Counted from the first letter of the stretch, positions 1 to 6,602 are shown. The stretch: 6,602 bases of DNA from Acidocella sp. (GCA_029077775.1 JAQNCU010000170.1:1-6602), one strand, 5' to 3'. Numbers and translations are program-made. Notes: generated by a model not told the origin, from the letters alone.

Positions 1-1
1 C

Positions 2-496
2 GCGGGCACCGGGTTTGCCGCGCGGTACAAGGCACTCGACCCGGTGATCGAGAGCGATTTCGACCTGTCGGTGATCGGGCAGAACTCTGTGGGGTTTTTA
101 TGGGCAACTCTGCCGCCCACGCAGCAACAGGAGGTCTCGGCGCTGTTCGCGCAGTTTACGGTGGCGAGCTATGTCAGCCAGTTTTCGGGCTATGCCGGGC
201 AGAAATTCGTGCTGCTGCCGACCGAGAAAACCCTTGGCGCGCGCAAAATCGTGGAGACGCAATTGGTCTCGAATGATGACTCGGCGCCGGTTGAGCTAGA
301 TTATGTGGTGGCGGATGGAGCCGGAGGCTGGAAGATCACGGATATTTTGCTGAACGGAACCATAAGCCAGGTGGCGGTCCATGCGTCGGATTTCAGCGGG
401 CTGGTAAGCTCAGGCGATGCCTCGCAGTTAATTGCGGCGTTGAAGAGCAAGATCGCGACGCTTTCAGGGGGGCAGGCAGGGTCTGCCGGCAGTTGA
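2..496 (+). CDS. hpnM: HpnM, hopanoid-associated MlaC/Ttg2-family periplasmic protein (5' partial)
   Basis: The reading frame is open from base 2, so the N-terminus, including any signal peptide, lies upstream; the GTG at 44 is internal. About 164 residues remain of a family usually near 200. The visible part matches the MlaC/Ttg2 (toluene tolerance) fold: an FAARYKALDP stretch, the helix with SVGFLWATLPPTQQQEVSAL, then FSGYAGQKFVLLP, a beta region ending in GGWKITDILLNG, and a final helix near IAALKSKIATL. MlaC proteins are periplasmic phospholipid carriers. HpnM is the version found in hopanoid clusters, and its ligand has not been established as far as I know. The family call rests on these motifs plus hpnI and hpnJ directly downstream. 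A plain MlaC paralogue is the alternative, but the neighbours favour HpnM. The TGA at 494-496 is followed by about 70 bases before hpnI. Confidence 0.85.
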   Translation, partial: AGTGFAARYKALDPVIESDFDLSVIGQNSVGFLWATLPPTQQQEVSALFAQFTVASYVSQFSGYAGQKFVLLPTEKTLGARKIVETQLVSNDDSAPVELDYVVADGAGGWKITDILLNGTISQVAVHASDFSGLVSSGDASQLIAALKSKIATLSGGQAGSAGS

Positions 497-500
497 TGTC

Positions 501-569
501 ATGAACGCGGCAAGGCGGCGGGCAAGCCTCTGTGGCGATTTCTCGTTCGATTTCATCTCTTGGGAATGA
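501..569 (+). other. Possible 22-codon small ORF between hpnM and hpnI
   Basis: An ATG four bases after the hpnM stop opens a frame of 22 codons (beginning MNAARRRASLCGDF) that ends in a TGA overlapping the hpnI ATG as ATGA at 566-569. The arrangement would let ribosomes leaving hpnM reinitiate and be delivered to hpnI, which otherwise has no clear Shine-Dalgarno site. There is no good ribosome binding site before 501 and no recognisable peptide, so it may be chance. It is listed only because the overlap geometry is that of coupled genes. Confidence 0.15.
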
Positions 570-1714
570 GCATACTGGCCTGGATCGCGGGGATTTTCGC
601 GGCAGCCGGTATAATTCAGCAATCGGTCGGTACCTGGCTGATCGAACGCTTCTGTGCTTTGCCGGTTGCATCACCACCATTGGCTTTACCGCCGGTGTCC
701 ATTCTCAAGCCCCTATGCGGGACGGAGCCGTTGACCGAACTGGCCCTGGAATCATTCTTTCTGATCGAATATCCGGTGTATCAACTGATCTTCGGGGTGC
801 AGACCGAAACTGATCCGGTGGTGGCGGTGGTGGAGCGGCTGCGGGCGCGCTACCCGGCGCGGGATGTCACCCTGATCGTCGATCCGGCGCTGCATGGCAC
901 GAACCGTAAAATATCTAACTTGATCAATATGATGGTGGCGGTACGCCATGATGTGCTGGTGATGTCGGATGCCGATATCCATGTGCCGCCGTATTTTTTG
1001 CACCGGGTGGTGGCGGCCCTGGCCGCGCCCGGCGTGGGGCTGGTCACGACCCTGTATACCGGGCTGCCGGGGACCCCGCATCTGGCGACACGGATGGGTG
1101 CCAACCAGATCAATTACAATTTTCTGCCCGGCGCGCTGCTGGCGAGGCGGCTGGGGCGGCAGGATTGTCTGGGCGTGACCATGGCCATGACCGCCAAAGT
1201 GCTGGCGGACATTGGCGGCTTGCAGGCGGTGGCAAATAATCTGGCGGATGACCAGGTTTTGGGGCGGCTGGTGGTGGCGCGCGGCTATCGGCTGACGCTG
1301 GCGCAGGTGATCCCGGCGACAACCGTGCCGGAGAAGGATTTTGCAGCACTCTTCAGGCATGAATTGCGCTGGGCGCGCACCATCCGCGCCCTGGTCCCCC
1401 TGCCTTATGCGGCCTCGGCCTTGCAAATGTCGATTTTCTGGGCCGTGATGGCGGCGTTGGTGTCAGGCGGGGCGTGGCTGGCATGGATGTTGTTTGTGAT
1501 AACGCTGCTGGCGCGATATGCTGCGGCGCGGCGGTTGGATAAGGCTTTAAAGCTTGCTAAATCAGGTGATGCGTGGCTTTTCCTGGTACGTGACCTATGG
1601 TCCGCGTTGATATTCGTGGCGAGCTATTGCGGAGACACCGTGGATTGGCGCGGCCAGATCATCCGGGCGGATTCGGGTGAGTTGCCAGCGTTGACGGAAC
1701 AAAAACATGTTTGA
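566..1714 (+). CDS. hpnI: HpnI, hopanoid-associated GT2 glycosyltransferase
   Basis: A membrane-bound glycosyltransferase of the ceramide-glucosyltransferase-like GT2 type, 382 residues from the ATG at 566. In Burkholderia cenocepacia HpnI is credited with adding N-acetylglucosamine to bacteriohopanetetrol. Seen here: an N-terminal membrane helix (about residues 2-22), then VSILKPLCG at the start of the GT-A domain, a D1 aspartate in LIVDPALHG (D106), the metal/donor motif DAD (D135, D137), the D3 motif ADDQ (D228, D229), and RHELRW (264-269), the family's version of the (Q/R)xxRW acceptor motif. Two hydrophobic stretches near the C-terminus (about 290-320 and 335-355) anchor it at the cytoplasmic face of the inner membrane. 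The start could also be TTG at 560, two codons earlier; neither has a clear Shine-Dalgarno. hpnJ begins 18 bases after the stop, which suits a shared operon. No N-acetylglucosaminyl donor specificity can be read from sequence alone. Confidence 0.9.
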   Translation: MSILAWIAGIFAAAGIIQQSVGTWLIERFCALPVASPPLALPPVSILKPLCGTEPLTELALESFFLIEYPVYQLIFGVQTETDPVVAVVERLRARYPARDVTLIVDPALHGTNRKISNLINMMVAVRHDVLVMSDADIHVPPYFLHRVVAALAAPGVGLVTTLYTGLPGTPHLATRMGANQINYNFLPGALLARRLGRQDCLGVTMAMTAKVLADIGGLQAVANNLADDQVLGRLVVARGYRLTLAQVIPATTVPEKDFAALFRHELRWARTIRALVPLPYAASALQMSIFWAVMAALVSGGAWLAWMLFVITLLARYAAARRLDKALKLAKSGDAWLFLVRDLWSALIFVASYCGDTVDWRGQIIRADSGELPALTEQKHV

Positions 1715-1732
1715 GCCAGAAAGATTGATGAA

Positions 1733-3157
1733 ATGTTAAAAACCCTGTTCCTGCAACCGCCCTCGTTCGATGGTTTCGATGGGGGTGCCGGGTCGCGGTA
1801 TCAGGCGCGGCGCGAGATTAAATCTTTCTGGTTCCCAACCTGGCTGGCCCAACCCGCCGCCCTGTTGCCGGATTCGACGCTGATCGACGCGCCGCCCGCG
1901 CGGCTGACGATGGCCGATGTTCTGCCGCACGCGAAAACCCATGATTTGCTCGTCATCCACACCTCGACGCCGTCCTTCGCCAATGACGTGAAGGTGGCGG
2001 AAGCCTTCAAGGCGGAAAACCCGGACATGATCATCGGGTTTATCGGCGCGAAAGTGGCGGTGCAGCCCGAAGAGTCTCTGGCACGGGCGAAGGTGCTGGA
2101 TTTTGTCGCCGGAAACGAATTCGATTTTACCATCAAGGAAATCGCCGACGGCAAGCCATTTGCCGAGGTCGACGGCATTATGTACCGCGATACGTCTGGC
2201 GCGCTGGTCCGCAACAAGGACCGGGCAATTTTGCACGACATGGACCAATTGCCCTTCGTGACCGAGGTTTACGCCAAGCATCTGCGCGTTGAGGATTATT
2301 TCATCGGCTATCTGATGCACCCGTATATCTCAATTTACACGGGGCGCGGCTGCAAGTCGCGCTGCACGTTCTGCCTGTGGCCGCAGACGGTGGGCGGGCA
2401 TACCTACCGGACCCGGAGCGTGGAGAATGTGATCGCCGAGATCAAACGGGCGATGGCGCTGTTCCCGCAGACCAAGGAGTTCATGTTCGACGACGATACC
2501 TTCACCGATGATCTGCCGCGCGCCGAGGCAATCGCGGCGGAATTGGGCAAATTGGGCGTGACATGGTCGTGTAACGCGAAGGCCAATGTTCCGTATAACA
2601 CGCTGAAAGTGTTGAAGGAAAACGGGCTTCGGCTGTTGCTGGTGGGGTATGAATCCGGCAACCAGCAGATTTTGCACAACATCAAAAAGGGCATGCGCGT
2701 TGAGGTGGCCCGGCAATTCACCAAGGATTGTCACGCTTTGGGGATCAAGATCCACGGCACCTTCATCGTCGGGCTGCCCGGTGAGACTCGCGAGACATTG
2801 AGCGAGACCATCGAATTTGCCAAGGAGATCAACCCGCACACCATCCAGGTTTCGCTGGCCGCACCGTATCCGGGGACGTTTTTATACGACCAGGCGGTGC
2901 GGGAGGGCTGGCTCGATATCGAGCATGCCGAGCTGATCGATGACCACGGCGTGCAGATCGCGCCGCTGCATTACCCGCATTTGTCGCATTCAGAGATCTT
3001 CAAATCGGTGGAGACGATCTACCGGAAATTCTATTTCCGGCCCTCGAAAATCTTCTCGATATTGGGGGAGATGATCCGCAGCCCGGAGATGATGAAGCGC
3101 CGGTTGCGCGAGGGTGTGGAGTTTTTTGCGTTTCTGAAAGAGCGTAGCGCGGCTTAA
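1733..3157 (+). CDS. hpnJ: HpnJ, hopanoid-associated radical SAM protein
   Basis: A 474-residue radical SAM enzyme with an N-terminal B12-binding-like domain. In the Burkholderia scheme HpnJ acts after HpnI and HpnK, converting BHT glucosamine to BHT cyclitol ether by ring contraction. The iron-sulfur cluster motif CxxxCxxC is intact at C207, C211 and C214 within GRGCKSRCTFCLW. Further radical SAM core features are MFDDDTFTDD (D253-D255) and VGYESGNQ (E307), followed by GLPGET in the later strands. The N-terminal domain (about 45-165) carries IIGFIGAKVAVQPEES and NEFDFTIKE, typical of HpnJ; it lacks the classical cobalamin DxHxxG motif, so it may not bind B12. The length is normal for the family. 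The ATG at 1733 follows a purine-rich stretch (AGAAAG, about 1719-1724) that is only a weak ribosome site. Downstream, a glycosyltransferase starts 29 bases after the stop. Confidence 0.93.
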   Translation: MLKTLFLQPPSFDGFDGGAGSRYQARREIKSFWFPTWLAQPAALLPDSTLIDAPPARLTMADVLPHAKTHDLLVIHTSTPSFANDVKVAEAFKAENPDMIIGFIGAKVAVQPEESLARAKVLDFVAGNEFDFTIKEIADGKPFAEVDGIMYRDTSGALVRNKDRAILHDMDQLPFVTEVYAKHLRVEDYFIGYLMHPYISIYTGRGCKSRCTFCLWPQTVGGHTYRTRSVENVIAEIKRAMALFPQTKEFMFDDDTFTDDLPRAEAIAAELGKLGVTWSCNAKANVPYNTLKVLKENGLRLLLVGYESGNQQILHNIKKGMRVEVARQFTKDCHALGIKIHGTFIVGLPGETRETLSETIEFAKEINPHTIQVSLAAPYPGTFLYDQAVREGWLDIEHAELIDDHGVQIAPLHYPHLSHSEIFKSVETIYRKFYFRPSKIFSILGEMIRSPEMMKRRLREGVEFFAFLKERSAA

Positions 3158-3175
3158 CCCCAAATCTGGGCGTCT

Positions 3176-3180
3176 GAGGG
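3176..3180 (+). promoter_or_regulatory. Ribosome binding site for the GT4 gene
   Basis: GAGGG lies six bases before the GTG at 3187. It decides the start: the ATG at 3185 in another frame runs straight into TGA, and no in-frame ATG occurs nearby. The GTG gives an N-terminus that leads directly into the first beta strand of the glycosyltransferase. Confidence 0.6.
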
Positions 3181-3186
3181 CGTGAT

Positions 3187-4335
3187 GTGAACAAAGCGCC
3201 GCGCACCTTGGTGTTTTTGCTGACCGAGGACTGGTTTTTTGCTTCGCATTTCTGGGCGCGGGCAAAAGCGGCCAAGGCGGCGGGTTGGCATGTGGTGCTG
3301 GTCGCCAGCCCCAGTGAGGCGACGGCGCGGATCAGGGAGACCGGGATCGAGGTTGTGCCTGTGGATTTTATCCGCAGGCGGTTGAACCCGGTGGCCGAGC
3401 TTTTATTCGCGTTCAAGCTGGCGCGCATTTACCGGCGGTTGCGCCCGGATGTTCTGCATCATATCGCCCTGAAGCCGATTGTGGTGGGGGGGCTGGCGGC
3501 GAGGCTCTCAGGCTGCCGGAAGATTGTGAATGCGCCGGTCGGGCTGGGATTTGTCTTTTCCTCGGATAAGGTTCTGGCGCGGTTGTTAAAGCCGCTGGTG
3601 TCAATCGGGCTGCGGCTGATGCTGGCACCGCCGGGGGCGATTACGGTGTTTGAGAACCCCGATGACCGAGAGGCGTTAGCCAAAGAGGGGATGGTGCACT
3701 GGGCTTCAACGGCGCTGATCCGTGGGGCGGGGGTGGATATTGATGCGTTCACGCCAGGGCCGGAGCCTGGAGGGGCGATACGGGTGATTCTGATCGCCCG
3801 AATGATTAGGGAAAAAGGCGTGGCGGATTTTGTCGCGGCGGCGCGAACCCTGCGCGGGCAGGCTGAGTTTGTGCTGGTGGGCGCGCCAGACCCTGGCAAC
3901 CCAAACAGCCTCTCTGAGGCCGAACTGAAAGGCTGGGCGGCGGAGGGGTTGGTGAGCTGGCTGGGGCCAAGGCGGGATGTGGCGGATTTACTGCGCGGGG
4001 CACATATCGCGGTGCAGCCCTCAACCTATCGCGAGGGCCTGCCGAAATCTGCGCTGGAGGCCATGGCGGCGGGCAAGCCGCTGGTGGCGACGGATATTCC
4101 CGGCTGCAGGGAGGCGGTGGTGGACGGGCAGACCGGGTTTTTAACGCCAGCGGGCGATGTGGCGGCCCTGGCAGGGGCGATCAAAACCTTGATCGATGAC
4201 CCAGCACGGCGCGCGGCTTTTGGCCAGGCGGGGCGGGAACGGGCGGTGACATATTTCGCCGATGGGGTGGTCTGCGCGCAAACGCTGGCGGTATACGAGG
4301 CCGCATATGCAGGGTTGAAACCGGGGGATGGATGA
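3187..4335 (+). CDS. GT4-family glycosyltransferase (CapM/PglA-like)
   Basis: A cytosolic or membrane-associated retaining glycosyltransferase of the GT-B fold, 382 residues, GTG start. The N-terminal domain has an opening strand and helix (LVFLLTEDWFFASHFWARAK, residues about 5-24) and the stretch HHIALKPIVVGGLAAR, which resembles CapM/PglA-type enzymes that transfer sugars to lipid-linked acceptors. The C-terminal domain carries the donor-phosphate residues R205 and K210 (ARMIREKG) and the E-x7-E motif at E283 and E291 in REGLPKSALEAM, then GKPLVATDIPGCREAV, which is standard for GT4. All catalytic elements are present. Its substrate cannot be read from sequence. Its position after hpnJ suggests a hopanoid head group, but such enzymes more often build polysaccharide or lipopolysaccharide. 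Its stop overlaps the start of the CreA gene, so the two are probably translated together. I do not assign a symbol. Confidence 0.9.
   Translation: MNKAPRTLVFLLTEDWFFASHFWARAKAAKAAGWHVVLVASPSEATARIRETGIEVVPVDFIRRRLNPVAELLFAFKLARIYRRLRPDVLHHIALKPIVVGGLAARLSGCRKIVNAPVGLGFVFSSDKVLARLLKPLVSIGLRLMLAPPGAITVFENPDDREALAKEGMVHWASTALIRGAGVDIDAFTPGPEPGGAIRVILIARMIREKGVADFVAAARTLRGQAEFVLVGAPDPGNPNSLSEAELKGWAAEGLVSWLGPRRDVADLLRGAHIAVQPSTYREGLPKSALEAMAAGKPLVATDIPGCREAVVDGQTGFLTPAGDVAALAGAIKTLIDDPARRAAFGQAGRERAVTYFADGVVCAQTLAVYEAAYAGLKPGDG
4323..4328 (+). promoter_or_regulatory. Ribosome binding site for the CreA gene, inside the GT4 3' end
   Basis: A GGGGGA run lies 3-6 bases before the tandem ATGs at 4332 and 4335. 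It sits within the last codons of the glycosyltransferase gene, which together with the ATGA overlap at 4332-4335 suggests translational coupling. The spacing suits the second ATG slightly better. Confidence 0.45.
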
Positions 4336-4790
4336 TGATAAAATTTGCAATGGCTGCGCTGCTGGCCTGTCTGGCGGGGAACTTCGCCCAGGCGGAGACC
4401 CATATTGGCAGTGTAAGTACCAATTTCCGGCTGCTCGGGCCCAATGACAAGGTGGTGGTGGAGCGTTTCGATGACCCGAAGGTCGCGAACGTGTCCTGCT
4501 ATGCCTCGTTCGCGCAGACCGGGGGGATCAGCGGCGGGATCGGGGTTGCGACCGATCCGAGCCAGTTTGCCCTGAATTGCGTGGCCCATGGGCCTGTGAG
4601 CATTCCCGCGGATTTGCCGCGGAAGGAGCAAATGGGTGTGATTTCAGCGTCGTTTTTGTTCAAGCATTTCATCATCACGCGGATGGTGGACACCCAGGAC
4701 AACACGCTGGTTTATGTGTTGATCAGCACCAAAATTCTGCATGGCTCACCGGCCAACGCGGTCTCCGCCGTGCCGGCGACGGCGAATTAA
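4332..4790 (+). CDS. creA: CreA-family secreted protein
   Basis: A 152-residue exported protein of the CreA family, whose biochemical role is not known; the name comes from the E. coli cre locus. An N-terminal signal peptide (MMIKF, then a hydrophobic core) probably ends at AQA, with cleavage after A21, so the mature protein starts ETHIGSV. The mature part follows the family closely: IGSV, then LGPNDKVVVERFDDP, NVSCY (C56), QTGGISGGIG, LNCV (C83), and at the end HGSPANAVSAVP. C56 and C83 could form a disulfide in the periplasm. C13 inside the signal (LLAC) is a poor lipobox, so a lipoprotein is less likely. The start may be 4332 or 4335, a one-residue difference. It overlaps the preceding stop by four bases, and purH follows seven bases after its stop. 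Nothing here shows the catabolite regulation implied by the old name. Confidence 0.9.
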   Translation: MMIKFAMAALLACLAGNFAQAETHIGSVSTNFRLLGPNDKVVVERFDDPKVANVSCYASFAQTGGISGGIGVATDPSQFALNCVAHGPVSIPADLPRKEQMGVISASFLFKHFIITRMVDTQDNTLVYVLISTKILHGSPANAVSAVPATAN

Positions 4791-4793
4791 GGG
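4789..4793 (+). promoter_or_regulatory. Ribosome binding site for purH, overlapping the CreA stop
   Basis: AAGGG begins inside the TAA stop of the CreA gene. It lies 4 bases before the ATG at 4798 and 10 before the ATG at 4804, so it supports a start at one of these and argues against the in-frame ATG at 4741, which would place 19 extra, poorly matching residues inside the CreA coding sequence. Confidence 0.5.
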
Positions 4794-4797
4794 CAAG

Positions 4798-6363
4798 ATG
4801 CTTATGACCGATATTGTACCGATCCGCCGCGCTTTGATTTCAGTGTCCGACAAAACCGGCATGGTTCCATTCGCCCGCGCGCTGGCGGGTCAGGGTGTGG
4901 AAATTCTCTCAACCGGGGGCTCGGCCCAGGCATTGCGCGAGGCCGGGGTGGCCGTGACGGAAGTGGCAGCGCATACCGGCTTTCCCGAGATCCTCGATGG
5001 AAGGGTGAAAACACTGGTGCCGCAAATCCATGGCGGGCTGCTAGGCCGCCGGGATCTGCCCGCGCATGTGGCGCAGATGGCGGAACATGGGATTGTGCCG
5101 ATTGATCTGATCGCGGTGAATTTGTATCCGTTCGAGGCGACAGTGGCGGCGGGTGCGGGGTTTTCTGATTGCATCGAAAACATCGATATCGGCGGCCCGG
5201 CGATGATCCGCTCGGCTGCGAAAAACCATGACGCCGTGGCGGTGTTAACCGCCCCCGCGCATTATACTGAGGTGACGGCGGCCGTGATCGCCAAAGGCGG
5301 CACGGATTTGGCGCTGCGCAGGCGGCTTGCCCAGGCGGCATTCGCGCGGGTGGCGGCGTATGATACGGCGATTTCCAATTGGTTCGCGCAACAAAATGGC
5401 GTGCCATACCCTGAGCACCTGAGCCTGGCCGGGGTGAAGGCGCAGGAATTGCGCTATGGTGAAAACCCGCATCAGAGTGCCGCGTTTTACAAGACCGCGC
5501 CTGCGCGTTTTGGGCTGGCGACAGCCAGGCAGATCCAGGGCAAGGAACTCTCTTTCAACAACATCAACGATACCGATGCGGCGTTTGAATGTGTGGCCGC
5601 ATTCGATGGGCCGAGCATCGTGATCGTGAAACATGCCAATCCGTGCGGGGTGGCGAGTGCACCCAGCCTTGGCCAGGCCTGGGATGCGGCTTTGGCATGC
5701 GACCAGGTATCGGCCTTTGGCGGAATCGTGGCGATGAACCGCCGGTTGGATGCGGCCGTGGCGGCGAAGATTGCGACGATTTTTACCGAGGTGATCATCG
5801 CCCCGGAGATCGATGAGGATGCCGCCGCGATACTGGCTGCCAAGAAAAACCTGCGGGTGCTGGTGACAGGCGGGATGCCGGATGCGGACATGGCGGGCAT
5901 GCGCAGTTTTAAGTCAGTCTCGGGCGGATTTTTGGTGCAAACTGCCGATGATGGGCGGATCGGGCCGGGGGATTTGCAGGTTGTGACCAGGCGCGCGCCA
6001 AGCGCCGCGGAGGTGGATGACATGATCTTTGCGTTCACCGTGTGCAAGCATGTGAAATCGAACGCGATTGTCTATGCCAAGGCAGGGGCGACCATCGGGG
6101 TGGGGGCCGGGCAGATGAACCGGGTGGATTCAGCGCGGATCGCGGCGTGGCGCGGGGCGGCGGCGAAGCTAGATTTTACCGGCTGCGTGGTGGCATCGGA
6201 CGCTTTTTTTCCGTTCGCGGATGGGCTGGAGGCGGCCATCGCGGCGGGAGCGCAGGCGGTGATCCAACCCGGCGGCTCAATCAGGGATGCCGAGGTAATC
6301 GCCGCGGCGGATGCGGCGGGGGTGGCGATGGTATTTACGAATATGCGGCATTTCCGGCATTAG
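4798..6363 (+). CDS. purH: PurH, AICAR transformylase / IMP cyclohydrolase
   Basis: A bifunctional cytosolic enzyme of 521 residues catalysing the last two steps of de novo purine synthesis: formyl transfer from 10-formyltetrahydrofolate to AICAR, then ring closure to IMP. The N-terminal cyclohydrolase (MGS-like) domain shows RRALISVSDKTG, STGGSAQALREAGV and TGFPEILDGRVKTLVPQIHG with the catalytic-region lysine K71. The C-terminal transformylase domain has ELRYGENPHQ, FNNINDTDAA, the catalytic KHANPCG (K278, H279), SAFGGIVAMNR, KSNAIVYA, GVGAGQMNRVDS, and the terminal FTNMRHFRH. The length matches the family (E. coli 529), and the gene appears intact. The start could also be ATG 4804, two codons later. 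One position differs from the common form: TLVP where many homologues have TLHP. purH is a housekeeping gene, and its place after creA is probably a chance operon partner rather than a shared pathway. Confidence 0.98.
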   Translation: MLMTDIVPIRRALISVSDKTGMVPFARALAGQGVEILSTGGSAQALREAGVAVTEVAAHTGFPEILDGRVKTLVPQIHGGLLGRRDLPAHVAQMAEHGIVPIDLIAVNLYPFEATVAAGAGFSDCIENIDIGGPAMIRSAAKNHDAVAVLTAPAHYTEVTAAVIAKGGTDLALRRRLAQAAFARVAAYDTAISNWFAQQNGVPYPEHLSLAGVKAQELRYGENPHQSAAFYKTAPARFGLATARQIQGKELSFNNINDTDAAFECVAAFDGPSIVIVKHANPCGVASAPSLGQAWDAALACDQVSAFGGIVAMNRRLDAAVAAKIATIFTEVIIAPEIDEDAAAILAAKKNLRVLVTGGMPDADMAGMRSFKSVSGGFLVQTADDGRIGPGDLQVVTRRAPSAAEVDDMIFAFTVCKHVKSNAIVYAKAGATIGVGAGQMNRVDSARIAAWRGAAAKLDFTGCVVASDAFFPFADGLEAAIAAGAQAVIQPGGSIRDAEVIAAADAAGVAMVFTNMRHFRH

Positions 6364-6432
6364 AGCATGCTATGACGAATCGTCGGGGATGTTTGATAGT
6401 CCTGGTTATGCAAGCAGGTTGAAACAAAGATC

Positions 6433-6602
6433 ATGTTGATGAATTTGCCCTTCACGCTGCCAGATTGGATGCCACCTTGGGCGTTTCTGGTGCTGGCTTT
6501 GCCTGTTTTGCTTTATGCGCTGGCGTTTTTACTGATGCCGTTCAGCGTGTTCGGCGTGAAGGGGCGGATTGAGGCGCTGGAGGCGCAGATCGAGACCTTG
6601 CA
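6433..6602 (+). CDS. Small membrane protein with predicted coiled coil, unknown function (3' partial)
   Basis: I do not recognise this gene. The visible 56 codons start at ATG 6433 (or 6439, MNLPFTLPDW) and run off the window. A proline- and tryptophan-rich head (LPFTLPDWMPPW) is followed by one hydrophobic helix (about residues 17-36, AFLVLALPVLLYALAFLL), then MPFSVFGVKGRIEALEAQIETL, which has the a/d spacing of a coiled coil beginning. This suggests a single-pass inner-membrane protein with a coiled-coil tail on one side. The purine-rich AAACAAAGA before the start is a weak ribosome site. It lies 69 bases after purH on the same strand. Codon use resembles its neighbours. Similar short proteins after purH may be common in Acetobacteraceae, but that is recollection, not evidence from the window. 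Confidence 0.7.
   Translation, partial: MLMNLPFTLPDWMPPWAFLVLALPVLLYALAFLLMPFSVFGVKGRIEALEAQIETL

Noticed and set aside
752..1426. Long open frame (224 codons) on the - strand inside hpnI
   Set aside because: Its product is rich in His, Gln, Arg and Pro with no domain, as expected from the reverse of a GC-rich gene, and hpnI on the other strand is clearly real.
1736..2320. Long open frame (194 codons) on the - strand inside hpnJ
   Set aside because: It lies wholly within the well-supported hpnJ gene and has a low-complexity Arg/Gly/Gln composition without recognisable motifs.
3157..3171. CCCA-AATC-TGGG hairpin after the hpnJ stop as a terminator
   Set aside because: The stem is four base pairs with no T-run, and the next gene starts within 30 bases, so read-through is more likely.
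4741..4797. Upstream ATG giving PurH 19 extra residues
   Set aside because: The extension lies within the CreA coding sequence, reads MAHRPTRSPP and is unlike PurH N-termini, while a ribosome site sits just before 4798.
5487..6047. Open frame (186 codons) on the - strand inside purH
   Set aside because: It is the reverse of conserved purH motifs and has no independent start signal or family match.
6204..6210. Run of seven T in purH as a slippage site
   Set aside because: It encodes a conserved FFPF segment in frame, and the gene continues intact to a normal C-terminus.
6374..6384. Short inverted repeat GACGA-A-TCGTC after purH as a terminator
   Set aside because: The arms are only five bases with a one-base loop, which cannot form a stable hairpin, and no T-run follows.
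6393..6421. TTGATA as a -35 element of a promoter for the last gene
   Set aside because: No -10 like hexamer occurs at the right distance, so the match is not better than chance.

Overview
This is a GC-rich window with closely packed genes. Every gene I recognise is on the + strand, and no stretch longer than 300 bases lacks one. The gene content suggests a hopanoid-producing alphaproteobacterium, most likely of the Acetobacteraceae (acetic acid or acidophilic type). That placement rests on family resemblance and remembered gene order, not on a database search.

Layout: (1) 2-496, the 3' part of hpnM, an MlaC/Ttg2-like periplasmic protein of hopanoid clusters. (2) 566-1714, hpnI, a membrane GT2 glycosyltransferase. 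(3) 1733-3157, hpnJ, a radical SAM enzyme. (4) 3187-4335, a GT4-family glycosyltransferase with a GTG start. (5) 4332-4790, a secreted CreA-family protein whose start overlaps the stop of the glycosyltransferase. (6) 4798-6363, purH, the bifunctional enzyme of the last two steps of purine (IMP) synthesis. (7) 6433 to the window end, the start of a small membrane protein with a probable coiled coil, of unknown function.

The first three genes belong to the late part of hopanoid synthesis, where the polyol side chain of bacteriohopanetetrol (BHT) is decorated. In the published Burkholderia scheme, HpnI adds N-acetylglucosamine, HpnK deacetylates it, and HpnJ contracts the sugar ring to give the cyclitol ether. 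HpnM is thought to act in lipid handling. HpnK is not in this window although HpnI and HpnJ are adjacent. Instead a GT4 glycosyltransferase follows hpnJ after 29 bases and is translationally coupled to a CreA-like protein.

Gaps between genes run from a 4-base overlap to about 70 bases. No convincing terminator or promoter is visible inside the window, so one long transcription unit is possible but unproven. purH is a housekeeping gene that probably just shares the run. I see no mobile element, CRISPR array, tRNA or rRNA. The region looks like conserved chromosome, and the most open question is the role of the GT4-CreA pair.
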